A DNA stretch of 64,000 nt, from contig NZ_PJBC01000060.1 of NCBI RefSeq assembly GCF_002836515.1, positions 124,001 through 188,000 on the forward strand, written 5' to 3'. A program made the position numbers and the translations under genes. Source of the DNA: Pseudomonas sp. Choline-02u-1 (lineage in GTDB: Bacteria > Pseudomonadota > Gammaproteobacteria > Pseudomonadales > Pseudomonadaceae). Positions 51,671-60,763 of the stretch are shown here, one piece after another. Every line of letters starts with the position of its first letter. Position 1 is the first letter of the stretch. The notes beneath the pieces are model-generated. The model ran no database searches, was not told where the DNA came from, and saw only the letters and a program-made list of their open reading frames with translations.

Positions 51671-53245
51671 TTACTGGGCCTTCTTCATTTTTTCTTCGAT
51701 ACGGCGGTCCACGTCCTCGCGGATCTGGTCGATGCTGAAGCTCGCCGGACGCTGGCTAGGTGGATAGTCGACGAAGGTCTGCAGGAACTTCGCAGCGCGG
51801 CGGGTACCGTCGAAAATCAAATAGTCGTTTTTCGTCAGCCAGTCATAGTACTGGTCAGACACGATATCGGCGCGTTCGTACGGGTCCATGCGCAGGTTGA
51901 ACATTTTCGGCACACGCAGGCAGGTGAACGGTTCGCTCCACACCTGCAGTCCGCCGGGCGCGCGCTGCTCACAGAACACCAGTTTCCAATCGTTGAAACG
52001 CATGCTGACCAACGCACCGTCATCGTTGAAGTAGTAGAACTCCTTGCGCGCGCTCTTATCGGTTTTACCTGTCAGATAGTCCAGCTGGTTATAGCCGTCC
52101 AGGTGCACTTTGAAGTTTTTGCCGGCGACGTCGGCGCCTTTGAGCAAACGCTCCTTGATGTCGGTGTCGCCCACGGCGGCCAACAGCGTCGGAAACCAGT
52201 CCAGACCGGAGAACATTTGCGTGGAGACTTCGCCTGCCTTGACTTTGCCCGGCCAGCGAATCATCGCCGGTACCCGGTACGCGCCTTCCCAGTTCGAGTT
52301 TTTCTCGTTGCGGAACGGCGTCGTTGCAGCGTCAGGCCACGACCATTGGTTCGGGCCGTTATCGGTGGTGTAGACGACGATGGTGTTTTCGGTCAGCTTC
52401 AAGTCATCCAGTGTCTTGAGCAGCTTGCCGACATCGCCGTCATGCTCGAGCATGCCATCGGCATATTCGTTGCCGACCATGCCGCTTTGCCCTTGCATGG
52501 ACTCGCGCACGTGAGTGAAGGCATGCATACGTGTTGTGTTCATCCAGACAAAGAACGGCTTGTCCGCTTTGGCCTGTTTCTCGATGAACGCTTGCGCGGC
52601 CGCTGTGGTTTCGTCGTCGATGGTCTCCATGCGCTTTTTGGTCAGCGCGCCGGTGTCTTCAATCTTGCCGTCGGCAAAACTGTGGATCACGCCACGGGGC
52701 GACGCGGCTTTGACGAACTCGGCATCATCCTTGGGCCAGTACGGACGTTCAGGTTCCTCTTCGGCGTTGAGGTGATAGAGGTTACCGAAAAACTCGTCGA
52801 AGCCGTGGTTGGTCGGAAGGTATTCGTCCTTGTCCCCCAAGTGGTTCTTGCCGAATTGACCCGTGGCATAGCCTTGCGCTTTCAGCGCTTGGGCAATGGT
52901 CACATCGCGTGGCTGCAAGCCCACCGGAACCCCTGGCATGCCCACCTTGGACAAGCCTGTACGCAATGGCGTCTGCCCGGTAATGAACGACGAGCGTCCG
53001 GCCGTGCAACTGTTTTCGGCATAGTAATCGGTGAAAATCATGCCTTCTTTAGCGATACGGTCGATATTCGGCGTCTTGTATCCGACCACGCCCATGGAAT
53101 AGGCACTGATGTTGGTCTGGCCGATGTCATCGCCGAAGATGACGAGAATGTTGGGTTTTTCAGCCGCTGTGGCGGTTGCCGACAGCGCCATCACCGAGGT
53201 TGCCACCAGGGCGAGATTCGGTAGCCACTTGCGTATGCGAGTCAT
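51671..53245 (-). CDS. arylsulfatase (type I, formylglycine)
   Basis: 524 residues with a signal peptide ending near ATAA (about 28), so it is exported. Metal-binding Asp pair in NILVIFGDDIG (39-40) and the sulfatase signature with Cys80 in ENSCTAGRSSFITG. The Cys must be converted to formylglycine; the core reads C-T-A-G-R, the Ala variant of CxPxR. KVGMPGVPVG and the C-terminal PYERADI follow the family. It would release sulfate from sulfate esters in the periplasm. A modifying enzyme is not encoded in the window. It lies 70 bp after the HAD gene on the same strand. Confidence 0.93.
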   Translation of the reverse strand: MTRIRKWLPNLALVATSVMALSATATAAEKPNILVIFGDDIGQTNISAYSMGVVGYKTPNIDRIAKEGMIFTDYYAENSCTAGRSSFITGQTPLRTGLSKVGMPGVPVGLQPRDVTIAQALKAQGYATGQFGKNHLGDKDEYLPTNHGFDEFFGNLYHLNAEEEPERPYWPKDDAEFVKAASPRGVIHSFADGKIEDTGALTKKRMETIDDETTAAAQAFIEKQAKADKPFFVWMNTTRMHAFTHVRESMQGQSGMVGNEYADGMLEHDGDVGKLLKTLDDLKLTENTIVVYTTDNGPNQWSWPDAATTPFRNEKNSNWEGAYRVPAMIRWPGKVKAGEVSTQMFSGLDWFPTLLAAVGDTDIKERLLKGADVAGKNFKVHLDGYNQLDYLTGKTDKSARKEFYYFNDDGALVSMRFNDWKLVFCEQRAPGGLQVWSEPFTCLRVPKMFNLRMDPYERADIVSDQYYDWLTKNDYLIFDGTRRAAKFLQTFVDYPPSQRPASFSIDQIREDVDRRIEEKMKKAQ

Positions 53246-53315
53246 GTGACTTGCTCCTTTGCGCGGGGGTCGTTTTTTGCGACAAACGTTAATTGCTCTC
53301 CTGCATCACGCTTTC

Positions 53316-54338
53316 TTATTGCACCTGCTCGGTTGCCGGTGGATCGAACGGATAGATCCGGCGCCATTCCGACGCCATGTCCACCACCGTCCAGCCACGG
53401 GTATTCGCTTCGTCGAGGGCCTTGTCGAGTCGGCCGATATTCGATTGCCGGTCATATGCCCACTCGCGCTTGGCATCGGTGTGGTGCACCAGCCCCATCA
53501 GGCGCTTGCCGGGCCCGGCGGCGGTCCACTGCAGCATCTGCAAGTCACCGTCGGAATTACCGAAGGCCAGAATCGGCCGTCGACCGATCACCGCATCAAT
53601 GCTTACTGGTTTGCCCGGGCCGTCGTCGTTGTGCGCGACTTTCGGCGTGCGCACGATAGAGGCTTTGCCGTCCTTGAACTGGTAAGAAGTGACGAAGGTA
53701 GTGCCGATCACCTGTTCCGGCGCAATGCCATAGACCTTCTCGGCAAAGGCGCGCATGAAGCCGGTGTCGCCACCGGATACGATGTAGGTCTTGAAGTTCT
53801 GGCTGCGCAGGTAGTCGAGCATTTCCAGCATCGGCTGGAAGATCATTTCCGTGTAGGGCTTGCCGGTTTTCGGATGGCGGGCCTGGCTGAACCAGGTTTT
53901 CGCGTAGTCATCGAAAGCTTCGGTGGTCATGCCGCTGTGGGTGGCGCCGACGATCTTCAGCAAACCGTCCATGCCCGACGCGGCGAGGGCTTTGTGATCA
54001 TTTTCCAGCACCGCTTTGAACGGCTGTGTGGTTTTCCATTCGGGGTGTTGCGCGGCGGTGCGCTTGACCTCGTCGAAGGCAAACAGCAATTCGAAATACG
54101 CCGGTTGCTCGCTCCACAAGGTGCCGTCATTGTCGAACACGGCGATCCGCTCGGCCGGTTTGACGAAGTCCTTGCTGCTCGGGTCGGTCACGGCTTGGAC
54201 GAATTCGATAATGCTCTTCTTGGCCGGACCGTCATTCCACGATGGCAGCGGTTCATTCGCCTGTGCCAGCAGGGGCAGGGCCAGTGTCAACAGCAGGGCA
54301 AGACCGAAACGTTGGCAAAACAGCAACGGGTTGATCAT
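53316..54338 (-). CDS. periplasmic HAD-family phosphatase
   Basis: 340 residues with a signal peptide (about 1-27, ending near AQA). HAD motif I is AVFDNDGTLW, motif II includes YIVSGGDTGF, and motif IV ILAFGNSDGDLQML, so the active site is complete. It resembles haloacid-dehalogenase-like or acid phosphatases. Its ATG overlaps the BatD stop by 4 bp, so it is the last gene of the MoxR/Bat operon. Substrate unknown. Confidence 0.9.
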   Translation of the reverse strand: MINPLLFCQRFGLALLLTLALPLLAQANEPLPSWNDGPAKKSIIEFVQAVTDPSSKDFVKPAERIAVFDNDGTLWSEQPAYFELLFAFDEVKRTAAQHPEWKTTQPFKAVLENDHKALAASGMDGLLKIVGATHSGMTTEAFDDYAKTWFSQARHPKTGKPYTEMIFQPMLEMLDYLRSQNFKTYIVSGGDTGFMRAFAEKVYGIAPEQVIGTTFVTSYQFKDGKASIVRTPKVAHNDDGPGKPVSIDAVIGRRPILAFGNSDGDLQMLQWTAAGPGKRLMGLVHHTDAKREWAYDRQSNIGRLDKALDEANTRGWTVVDMASEWRRIYPFDPPATEQVQ

Positions 54339-55675
54339 GTGAAATCCTTCTCATGCACTGGGTTAAGCGGGCGCAGGGCTGGCGCGGGTTTCGCGTGTTG
54401 CCTGGCGACCTGACTTTGAAGCGTAGACAACGATTGGCGAAGCTGAACAAGTGTTTGATCGACGGCAGACTGACGGCCGTAAAGCCCGCGTAACACACCC
54501 TGCAAACGCGGCCCGGCGCCCGTAAGTTTCAAGCCCAGACGACTGCGCCGTAGCCACAGGTACAGCGCGGTCAGTTGGGCGGGTCTGGCTCGCAATTGCG
54601 GATCGATCTGCTGCCAGGCGAACGCGGCCGATTGCTGCCAGGCCAATTGCTTCGCCCGTTTATGTGCGAGCCAGCGTCGATGGGCGCGAACGGCGACGGG
54701 CCGCAGCAAGTACACACCGACGGCGAGGCCGACCGACAGCGCCAGCCAGAGCAGCCAGCGGCTGGAGAAGTGCAAGTGGTTCTGTTGCAGTTGCCTGAGG
54801 TCTGCGGCGAGCGAAAACACCGGTTTATAGGCGTTGTTGGCTGCGGCCTCGAAGCTCACGGCCGGCACCTCAGCGCTGCGGATCTGCTTCGCAGAGGCGT
54901 CCCACCATTTCACGCCGATGGCTGGCAGCATGTAAGTACCGGCGCTGTCGATGCGATAGCTGGCGCTGTCGACGCGTTGACCGCCAAGGATATTGCCGCG
55001 ACCGTCATCCAGCGCTTTGACTTGTGGCGTCTTCGCGTAGCGACTCAAGCCGGCAACATCACTGAAGGTCGGAATCGGCAGGGCCATCGCCAGCGCGCCA
55101 TCGGCTTGCAGGGTGAGCTCACGGGTGATGCTGTCGCCGACTTGCAACGGCGTTGCAGAATGGGTAACGATCTGCTTCATGCGCAACCCATTGGCAACCA
55201 GAGGCGTCTCCCCGGGCGCGAAGCCAGGCGGCTGGGCGGCGCTGAAACTCAGCGGCTGGCTTTGTGCGCTGATGTCCTCAGTGGCCTGGCCCAGCCTGGC
55301 GCGTACGGTCAGCGCCGGAATATCGAAACTGCGTGCGACGTTGGGTGTGATCAGATAGCTATAGCGCAAGCCATTGAACGACTGGCCATCGATGGTCTGG
55401 TTCAGATGCTGCGCCTGGCCGTTTGGCGGCATCACCAGTGCACCGTCCAGTTTCAGGGCGGGCAGGGCGGCGGCGCTGGTGAACCAGGTGTCGGTGAGGA
55501 CATCGAGTTGCAGTTCGACCAGACCGCCAACCATCGCGCCCTCGCTGGGGTTGAGGTGGGCCTGGACTTTCAGTTGCGGGGGGGCAGCAACAGCGTTCAG
55601 GGACAGCAGACTGGTCAGCAGTAGTGCGCTGAGTTTTGCGGTGAGTGTCCGGGCCTCTTCGCGAGCACGGTTCAT
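54335..55675 (-). CDS. BatD-like protein (oxygen-tolerance family)
   Basis: 446 residues from the ATG at 55675, overlapping the previous stop (ATGA). Signal peptide (LTAKLSALLLTSLLSLNAVA), a large beta-rich periplasmic part with repeats of about 120 residues (VGGLVELQLDVLTDTWFTSA, DSITRELTLQADGALAM), one membrane helix at about 311-331 and a cytoplasmic tail. BatD accompanies the VWA proteins in MoxR operons; its role is presumed to be envelope stress or protein assembly. Confidence 0.88.
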   Translation of the reverse strand: MNRAREEARTLTAKLSALLLTSLLSLNAVAAPPQLKVQAHLNPSEGAMVGGLVELQLDVLTDTWFTSAAALPALKLDGALVMPPNGQAQHLNQTIDGQSFNGLRYSYLITPNVARSFDIPALTVRARLGQATEDISAQSQPLSFSAAQPPGFAPGETPLVANGLRMKQIVTHSATPLQVGDSITRELTLQADGALAMALPIPTFSDVAGLSRYAKTPQVKALDDGRGNILGGQRVDSASYRIDSAGTYMLPAIGVKWWDASAKQIRSAEVPAVSFEAAANNAYKPVFSLAADLRQLQQNHLHFSSRWLLWLALSVGLAVGVYLLRPVAVRAHRRWLAHKRAKQLAWQQSAAFAWQQIDPQLRARPAQLTALYLWLRRSRLGLKLTGAGPRLQGVLRGLYGRQSAVDQTLVQLRQSLSTLQSQVARQHAKPAPALRPLNPVHEKDFT

Positions 55676-57252
55676 GGCTGGTCTACCTGCTGATCCTGCA
55701 AGCTGAACTTCTGCCTTAGAAACTTCGCCGGTGAGGTGGTCAGGTTTTCCAGCCACAGCGCGTCGGACGCCGCCTGCTGAGTCGCGACCTTTTTGCTCTG
55801 ACCTTTACCGGGTGCCTTGTCGAATTTGATTTCATCAGGTTTGGTTTGCGGAGCGTTTTTCTCGGCGCTTTCGGTGTCCTTGAGCAGCGCCTGGGCCAGG
55901 GCCAGATTGGCGCTCGCTTCGGGAAATTGCGGCTGCAGTTTCAACGCCTGGCTGTAGGCGGCAATCGCCTGATCGAACTTGAAGCGGCGCACGTAAATGT
56001 TGCCCAGGTAGAAATACGCCTGCGGCGTGTCCAGGCGGGCAAAGGTCGCCATTGCCAAGTCGTAATCGGCAGCGTGATAGGCCGCGACGCCTTTCCAGTT
56101 CGGGTCGACGAACAGCGCCGCGGCTTCGGGCAAACGATCATGCTCAAACGCCCAGCGGCCCTGTTGGTCGCGGGTGAAAAACGCATCGGTGAGGGCGTTG
56201 GCCTGCGCCGGCGCCGCAGGCCATCCCAACCCTACGGCCAAAAACAGCGCCGGTATCCAGTTGACGCTCCAGCCCTTGCGCACGCTGAACAGCGCCAGTA
56301 ACAGCAATGGCCAGCAGAGCCAGTAACCGGCGTCCTTCCAGTGCAATTCGCGCTGTTCGGCGCTGGCACTCTGGAAGTGTTGGCGGGCGTGCAACTCGAT
56401 CCACTCCAGGTCATCGTTATTCAGGGTCAGGCTGCCGAGCGGCGCGTCGACGGCCGAGGCCAATTGCTTGAGGGCCGCCTGATCGAAACTGCCGAGCACC
56501 GGTCGTCCGCTGCTGTCGATTTTCGGCTGGCCGCTGGCGGTAGTGATGACGCCCGAGTCTTCGCTGCCCACCGCCAGAACCAGAACCTGCAAGGCACTGC
56601 CGTCGAGGTGTTTTTGCAGATCATCGAGTTGCGTGGTATCGGCCCCGTCAGTTATCAGCAGCAGACTGCCCGGGGTGTTCTCGGCGCTGAGCAAGCGTTT
56701 CGCTTGATCGATCACGGCGGCGACGTTTTTGCCGGGTTTGTCGATCAAGCCCGTGCCTAGGGCCTGGATGAAACTGTCGAGCAGCGCCGGATCGTCGGTC
56801 GGTGGCAACACCAGATGGGCGCTGCCGGCATAGGCGATCAGTGCGGTCCGCGCAGCAGCGCGACGTTGAAGCAGCTCATGCAGCTTGTGCTTGACCGCCT
56901 CCAGCCGCGTCGGCGGCACATCGTTGGCGTCCATCGACGGCGAAAGGTCGACGGCAACAATCAACGGCGCGCGGTTCTCGAGAAAGTCCGGGCGATCCTG
57001 TTCCCACGTCGGCCCGGCAGCGGCGAGGGCGCCAAGAATCAGCAGCGCGCATAGCAGGTGTACCGGGCGCAAGCGTTGGTGATCCTGCGGGGTGATCAAC
57101 AAGTGCGGCAGCAAGTGTTCGACGATATTGCCGCGCAGGCGTTTTTGCAGGTCGCGGCTGCGGCGCCAGATCAGTGGCAGCATTGCGCCGAACAGCGCAA
57201 GCAACAGCCACAGCGGGCGCAGGAAGTGGAAATCGCTGAGGTTGATCTCCAT
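55672..57252 (-). CDS. BatB/BatC-like fusion: VWA domain protein with TPRs
   Basis: 526 residues from the ATG at 57252. Membrane helices at about 9-26 and 54-72, VWA domain with the MIDAS DxSxS (VAVDLSPSMD) at about 86-290, a further helix pair at about 308-345, and TPRs at about 376-450 (AYFYLGNIYVRRFKFDQAIA, AYSQALKLQPQFPEASANLA) with a Lys/Gln-rich tail. It combines BatB and BatC functions. It starts 1 bp after the BatA-like stop and overlaps BatD by 4 bp. Confidence 0.9.
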   Translation of the reverse strand: MEINLSDFHFLRPLWLLLALFGAMLPLIWRRSRDLQKRLRGNIVEHLLPHLLITPQDHQRLRPVHLLCALLILGALAAAGPTWEQDRPDFLENRAPLIVAVDLSPSMDANDVPPTRLEAVKHKLHELLQRRAAARTALIAYAGSAHLVLPPTDDPALLDSFIQALGTGLIDKPGKNVAAVIDQAKRLLSAENTPGSLLLITDGADTTQLDDLQKHLDGSALQVLVLAVGSEDSGVITTASGQPKIDSSGRPVLGSFDQAALKQLASAVDAPLGSLTLNNDDLEWIELHARQHFQSASAEQRELHWKDAGYWLCWPLLLLALFSVRKGWSVNWIPALFLAVGLGWPAAPAQANALTDAFFTRDQQGRWAFEHDRLPEAAALFVDPNWKGVAAYHAADYDLAMATFARLDTPQAYFYLGNIYVRRFKFDQAIAAYSQALKLQPQFPEASANLALAQALLKDTESAEKNAPQTKPDEIKFDKAPGKGQSKKVATQQAASDALWLENLTTSPAKFLRQKFSLQDQQVDQP

Positions 57253-57253
57253 T

Positions 57254-58246
57254 TCAGGCCTCCTGCCGCTGCCGCGCAACCGTCAGGTTCGGGCGTAAAA
57301 GGGCGCCCAGCTGATACAGCGCTAACAACAGCAATGCTGCGCCCAGCGGCCAATAAAACAATTCCCGTTGCGGTTGATGGCTGAGGGTTTTCACCTGATG
57401 CGGGGTGAGCTGGTCGAGGGTGGTGTAGACCTGATCCAGTGCCGCGCGATCTTCGGCGCGGAAGAAGCGGCCGCCGGTGGTATTGGCGATCTGTTCGAGG
57501 CCTTGCAGATTGACCTTCGCTTCGCCGGAAGCGTCGGGGTCGCCGATGCCGATGGTATGAATGACCACGCCTTTGTTGGCCGCCATTTCGGCGGCGTGAT
57601 CCGGGGTGATGGCGCTGCTGGTGTCGTTGCCGTCAGTGAGCATGATCAGGACTTTCTCCTGCTCATGGGCCTTGTCGAGCAATTTCAGGCTGAGCCCGAT
57701 CGCATCGCCGATCGCCGTGTTGGGGCCGGCCATGCCGATCCCGGTATCGGCCAGCAACAGCGACAGGCTGGCGTGATCGAGGGTCAGAGGAGCCTGTGGA
57801 TAGGCACCGCTGCCAAATACGATCAGGCCGATGCGGTCGTCCTTGCGCTTGTCGATGAAGCCTTGCACCACGCCTTTGACCGCCGCCAGGCGATTGATTT
57901 TTTCGCCTTGGGCGTTAGTGAAGTCCTCGGTTTCCATCGACTGCGAAAGGTCGATGGCGAGCATCAGGTCACGCACCGGTTGCTGGCGCTCGATCGGCTT
58001 TTCGACGTACACCGGGCGCGACACGGCCAGCAGGATCAGCGCCCACACCAGCACATTCAGCAGCAGTTGCCAGCGATTGCGCCGACTGCCAGCGGTGCCT
58101 GGCGCTTCGCCGACCGCGCGGCTCATCGCGGCGAAAAACGGAACGCGCACAGCACTGCGTGCTTCGTTGTAGGCGGGCAAAAAGCGGTAAGCCAGCCAAG
58201 GCAGCGGCAGCAGAAGCAACAGCCAGGGGTAATCAAGCTGCCACAT
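57254..58246 (-). CDS. BatA-like VWA domain membrane protein
   Basis: 330 residues from the ATG at 58246 (MWQLDYPWLLLLLPLPWLAY). Membrane helices at about 6-21, 59-75 and a C-terminal one at about 300-317; VWA domain with intact MIDAS motif (LAIDLSQSM, DxSxS, Thr in GPNTAIGDA, Asp in LTDGND). Its start lies inside the 3' end of the DUF4381 gene (14 bp overlap). Together with BatB it forms the VWA pair that works with the MoxR ATPase. Confidence 0.92.
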   Translation of the reverse strand: MWQLDYPWLLLLLPLPWLAYRFLPAYNEARSAVRVPFFAAMSRAVGEAPGTAGSRRNRWQLLLNVLVWALILLAVSRPVYVEKPIERQQPVRDLMLAIDLSQSMETEDFTNAQGEKINRLAAVKGVVQGFIDKRKDDRIGLIVFGSGAYPQAPLTLDHASLSLLLADTGIGMAGPNTAIGDAIGLSLKLLDKAHEQEKVLIMLTDGNDTSSAITPDHAAEMAANKGVVIHTIGIGDPDASGEAKVNLQGLEQIANTTGGRFFRAEDRAALDQVYTTLDQLTPHQVKTLSHQPQRELFYWPLGAALLLLALYQLGALLRPNLTVARQRQEA

Positions 58247-58832
58247 GGTGATGCTCCACCCAGTATTGGCAGCTGTCGAAGAGCATTTGCCGTTGGGCTG
58301 CGGGGAGGGCGCGCAATACGGGGTCCGGCGCGTAGGCGAGTTGGGCCAGTTGATTGCTGAAGTCGGCGGGCATTCTGTTTTTGCAATGTCGTTGCAGAAA
58401 TTCCTGCCAGCCATCTTTGCCAAGCGCCGCCGGCCCTTCTGGGAGCGAACCTGCTGGCGAAAGCGCTGTGTCAGTGGATCGAGGTATTGCGTGCGCTGAC
58501 GTCTTCGCGAGCAGGCTCGCTCCCACAGGGAATACATTCCAGCGTCGCGATCGAGTGGGCATGGACAGGGCTACGCGTTTGAGCAGCTCAGGCAATTCGC
58601 GCAGGGCGTTGAGATCGTCGCTGCGGCCGCGCAACTGTGCCAGTCGGGCAAGGGCTTCACGGCGATAGCGGTCGCGGCGCCATTGCCAGTATCTGCGCAG
58701 GCCGAGCAACAGCGCGGCGAGTATCAGCACCGCCAGCAACAACCACCAGCCCCACGTTTGCGGCGCATAGCTGACGGGCGCGGGCAGGGCCAGCTCCTTG
58801 AGCTGATCGATGCTGGGGATATTCGGGTTCAT
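58233..58832 (-). CDS. DUF4381 protein interrupted in frame by a REPIN
   Basis: 199 residues. Membrane helix at about 27-46 (TWGWWLLLAVLILAALLLGL), then an Arg-rich helix and a C-terminal helical part (DGWQEFLQRHCKN, QMLFDSCQYWVEHH). Between about residues 103 and 132 the protein reads VGASLLAKTSAHAIP...ALSPAGSLPE, which is the translation of a complete REPIN (58438-58527) kept open and in frame. Without it the protein would have about 169 residues, near the usual DUF4381 length. Overlaps DUF58 upstream and BatA downstream. Confidence 0.87.
   Translation of the reverse strand: MNPNIPSIDQLKELALPAPVSYAPQTWGWWLLLAVLILAALLLGLRRYWQWRRDRYRREALARLAQLRGRSDDLNALRELPELLKRVALSMPTRSRRWNVFPVGASLLAKTSAHAIPRSTDTALSPAGSLPEGPAALGKDGWQEFLQRHCKNRMPADFSNQLAQLAYAPDPVLRALPAAQRQMLFDSCQYWVEHHHVAA
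58438..58527. repeat. REPIN inserted inside the DUF4381 coding sequence
   Basis: Arms at 58438-58461 and 58504-58527 (plus strand TCTGGGAGCGAACCTGC... and the inverse TTCGCGAGCAGGCTCGC...). Total 90 bp, exactly 30 codons, with no stop codon in the reading frame used by the gene. Confidence 0.88.
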
Positions 58833-59764
58833 CGCGCGCCCCCGGCGCTTTTGCCCAGTTCGGCGCGCAGTTGCCCATGGGCGTCCTCGGCGGTGCTGAT
58901 CATCATCAGCGGCACCTGACTGCGGCGCAGCAGGGTGGCGACGTCCTTGAGCCGCCCGCTGAGAAAATTCCCCAGCGGCTGATGCACGTTACGTTTCTCG
59001 ATCGCCAGTTCGACCTGCAACTCGCCCTGGGTGACCAGCAGGCGACCGTTGTTCGGCAGTTTCAGCGCCAGCGGATCATAGACCTGCAAGGCAATCACAT
59101 CGTTGTGCGCCGACAGCTGCCGCATCAATTGCAAGGTGCGTTCACCGGCGCCGGCAAAGTCGCTGACGATGCAGATCAAGTGGTCGTGCCCGGCCACACC
59201 GAGGCAACGCTGCAAGGCCTTGTCCAATTGGTCTTCATCTTCGGCGTCGGGATTACCGGCGTTCAGCGCGCGGTTTTGCTGCACCACGCGGCTGAGCAGT
59301 GCCTCGACACGCTTGCGACTGCGCAACGGCGCGATGCTGTCGATACGCTGGTCGTTGAAGACCAGACCGCCGACCCGATCCCCGGCGTGAAAAACCATCC
59401 ACGCCGCCAGCGCGGCGAGTTCGGCGGCGACTGCCGATTTGAAGCTGCGCTGCGAGCCGAAGAACATCGACATGCGCTGGTCGACCACGATCAGGGCCGG
59501 GCGGTCGCGTTCTTCGGTGAAAGTGCGCACCACCGGTTTGCCGGTACGCAACGAGGCGCGCCAGTCGAGGTGGCGCAGGTCATCGCCCGGTTGATAGCGG
59601 CGCAACTCGTCGAAGTTCAGCCCGCGACCGCGCAGCCGCGAAGCGTGGTTGCCGGCGAGGATGCTGCCCTGCGGCTGCCGGGCAAGAAAACTCAGGTCAC
59701 GGGCCTTGAACTCCAACGCCATCAATTGCGCGAGAGAGACGTAGACCAAGCCTTCGTCGTTCAT
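58829..59764 (-). CDS. DUF58 domain protein
   Basis: 311 residues. The conserved DUF58 core reads RGRGLNFDELRRYQPGDDLR followed by HLDWRASLRTGKPVVRTFTE, with a VWA-like part after it (ALIVVDQRMSMFFGSQRSFK, LICIVSDFAG). Overlaps moxR by 4 bp and DUF4381 by 4 bp. Cytoplasmic partner of the MoxR ATPase in these operons; its biochemical role is not established. Confidence 0.93.
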   Translation of the reverse strand: MNDEGLVYVSLAQLMALEFKARDLSFLARQPQGSILAGNHASRLRGRGLNFDELRRYQPGDDLRHLDWRASLRTGKPVVRTFTEERDRPALIVVDQRMSMFFGSQRSFKSAVAAELAALAAWMVFHAGDRVGGLVFNDQRIDSIAPLRSRKRVEALLSRVVQQNRALNAGNPDAEDEDQLDKALQRCLGVAGHDHLICIVSDFAGAGERTLQLMRQLSAHNDVIALQVYDPLALKLPNNGRLLVTQGELQVELAIEKRNVHQPLGNFLSGRLKDVATLLRRSQVPLMMISTAEDAHGQLRAELGKSAGGAR

Positions 59765-60741
59765 GCGGGAATCGCCACTTTGTCGAGAATCCGGTCGAGC
59801 ACTTGATCGGCGCTGACGCCATCGGCAACGGCGTCGTAACTCAGCTGCAAACGATGGCGCAACACCGGATGAACGACTGCGCGGACGTTGTCCGGCGAGA
59901 CGAAGTCCTGCCCCTGCAGCCAGGCATCGGCGCGGGCGCAGCGGTCCAGGCCAATTCCGCCACGCGGGCTTGCGCCAATGGCAATCCAGCGTGCGAGGTC
60001 TTCGTCGTAGTCGGCGGGGTGGCGGGTGGCGTTGATCAGGTCGACCAGGTAAGTGTCGATTGCCGGTGAAACGTGCACGGCGCTGACTTCCTTGCGCGCG
60101 GCAAAAATCACCTCCTGCGGCAAAGTGAAATTCCTTACCGGCGTGGTGCTCGCACCTTGGGCAAACTCTTCGTTGCGCAGCAGGCGCAGCACCTGGCTTT
60201 CGTTTTCGGCGCTGGGGTAATCGAGCAGCACCTTCATCAGAAAACGGTCCATCTGCGCTTCCGGCAGTGGGTAGGTGCCTTCCTGCTCGATCGGGTTCTG
60301 CGTCGCCACCACGATGAATAGCTCCGGTAGCGCATGGCTGTTGCCGGCGACGGTGATCTGGCGTTCCTCCATGGCTTCGAGCAGCGCCGCCTGGACCTTG
60401 GCCGGGGCGCGGTTGATTTCGTCGGCGAGGATCAGATTGCCGAACAGCGGGCCGGGCTGGAATCGGATCTCGTTTTTGCCCTCGACCTGGTGCAGCACCT
60501 CGGCGCCAGTGATGTCCGAGGGCAACAGGTCGGGGGTGAACTGGATGCGGCTCATCTTGGCATCAAGGTGTTTGGCCAGTGCCTTGACCGTGCGTGTCTT
60601 GGCCAGCCCGGGCAGACTCTCCAGGAGCAAATGACCATTGGCCAACAGCCCGAGCAGAATTTGCCGGATGACTTGATCCTGGCCGAGCACCGCTTCGGCG
60701 ATGCTGGCTTGCAGGGCGTTGAGGTCGGTAAGCGCTGTCAT
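59761..60741 (-). CDS. MoxR-family AAA+ ATPase
   Basis: 326 residues. Walker A in LLESLPGLAKTRTV, Walker B in LILADEINRAPAKVQAALLE, sensor 1 in IVVATQNPIEQEGTYPLPEA, and the family end PVLRHRLQLSYDAVADGV. MoxR ATPases act as chaperones that load cofactors or activate VWA-domain proteins; the VWA proteins follow in the same operon. It starts 22 bp after the stop of the outer-membrane protein gene. Confidence 0.95.
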   Translation of the reverse strand: MTALTDLNALQASIAEAVLGQDQVIRQILLGLLANGHLLLESLPGLAKTRTVKALAKHLDAKMSRIQFTPDLLPSDITGAEVLHQVEGKNEIRFQPGPLFGNLILADEINRAPAKVQAALLEAMEERQITVAGNSHALPELFIVVATQNPIEQEGTYPLPEAQMDRFLMKVLLDYPSAENESQVLRLLRNEEFAQGASTTPVRNFTLPQEVIFAARKEVSAVHVSPAIDTYLVDLINATRHPADYDEDLARWIAIGASPRGGIGLDRCARADAWLQGQDFVSPDNVRAVVHPVLRHRLQLSYDAVADGVSADQVLDRILDKVAIPA

Positions 60742-60763
60742 GGGCAGTCCTTTGTGTCCGGGT

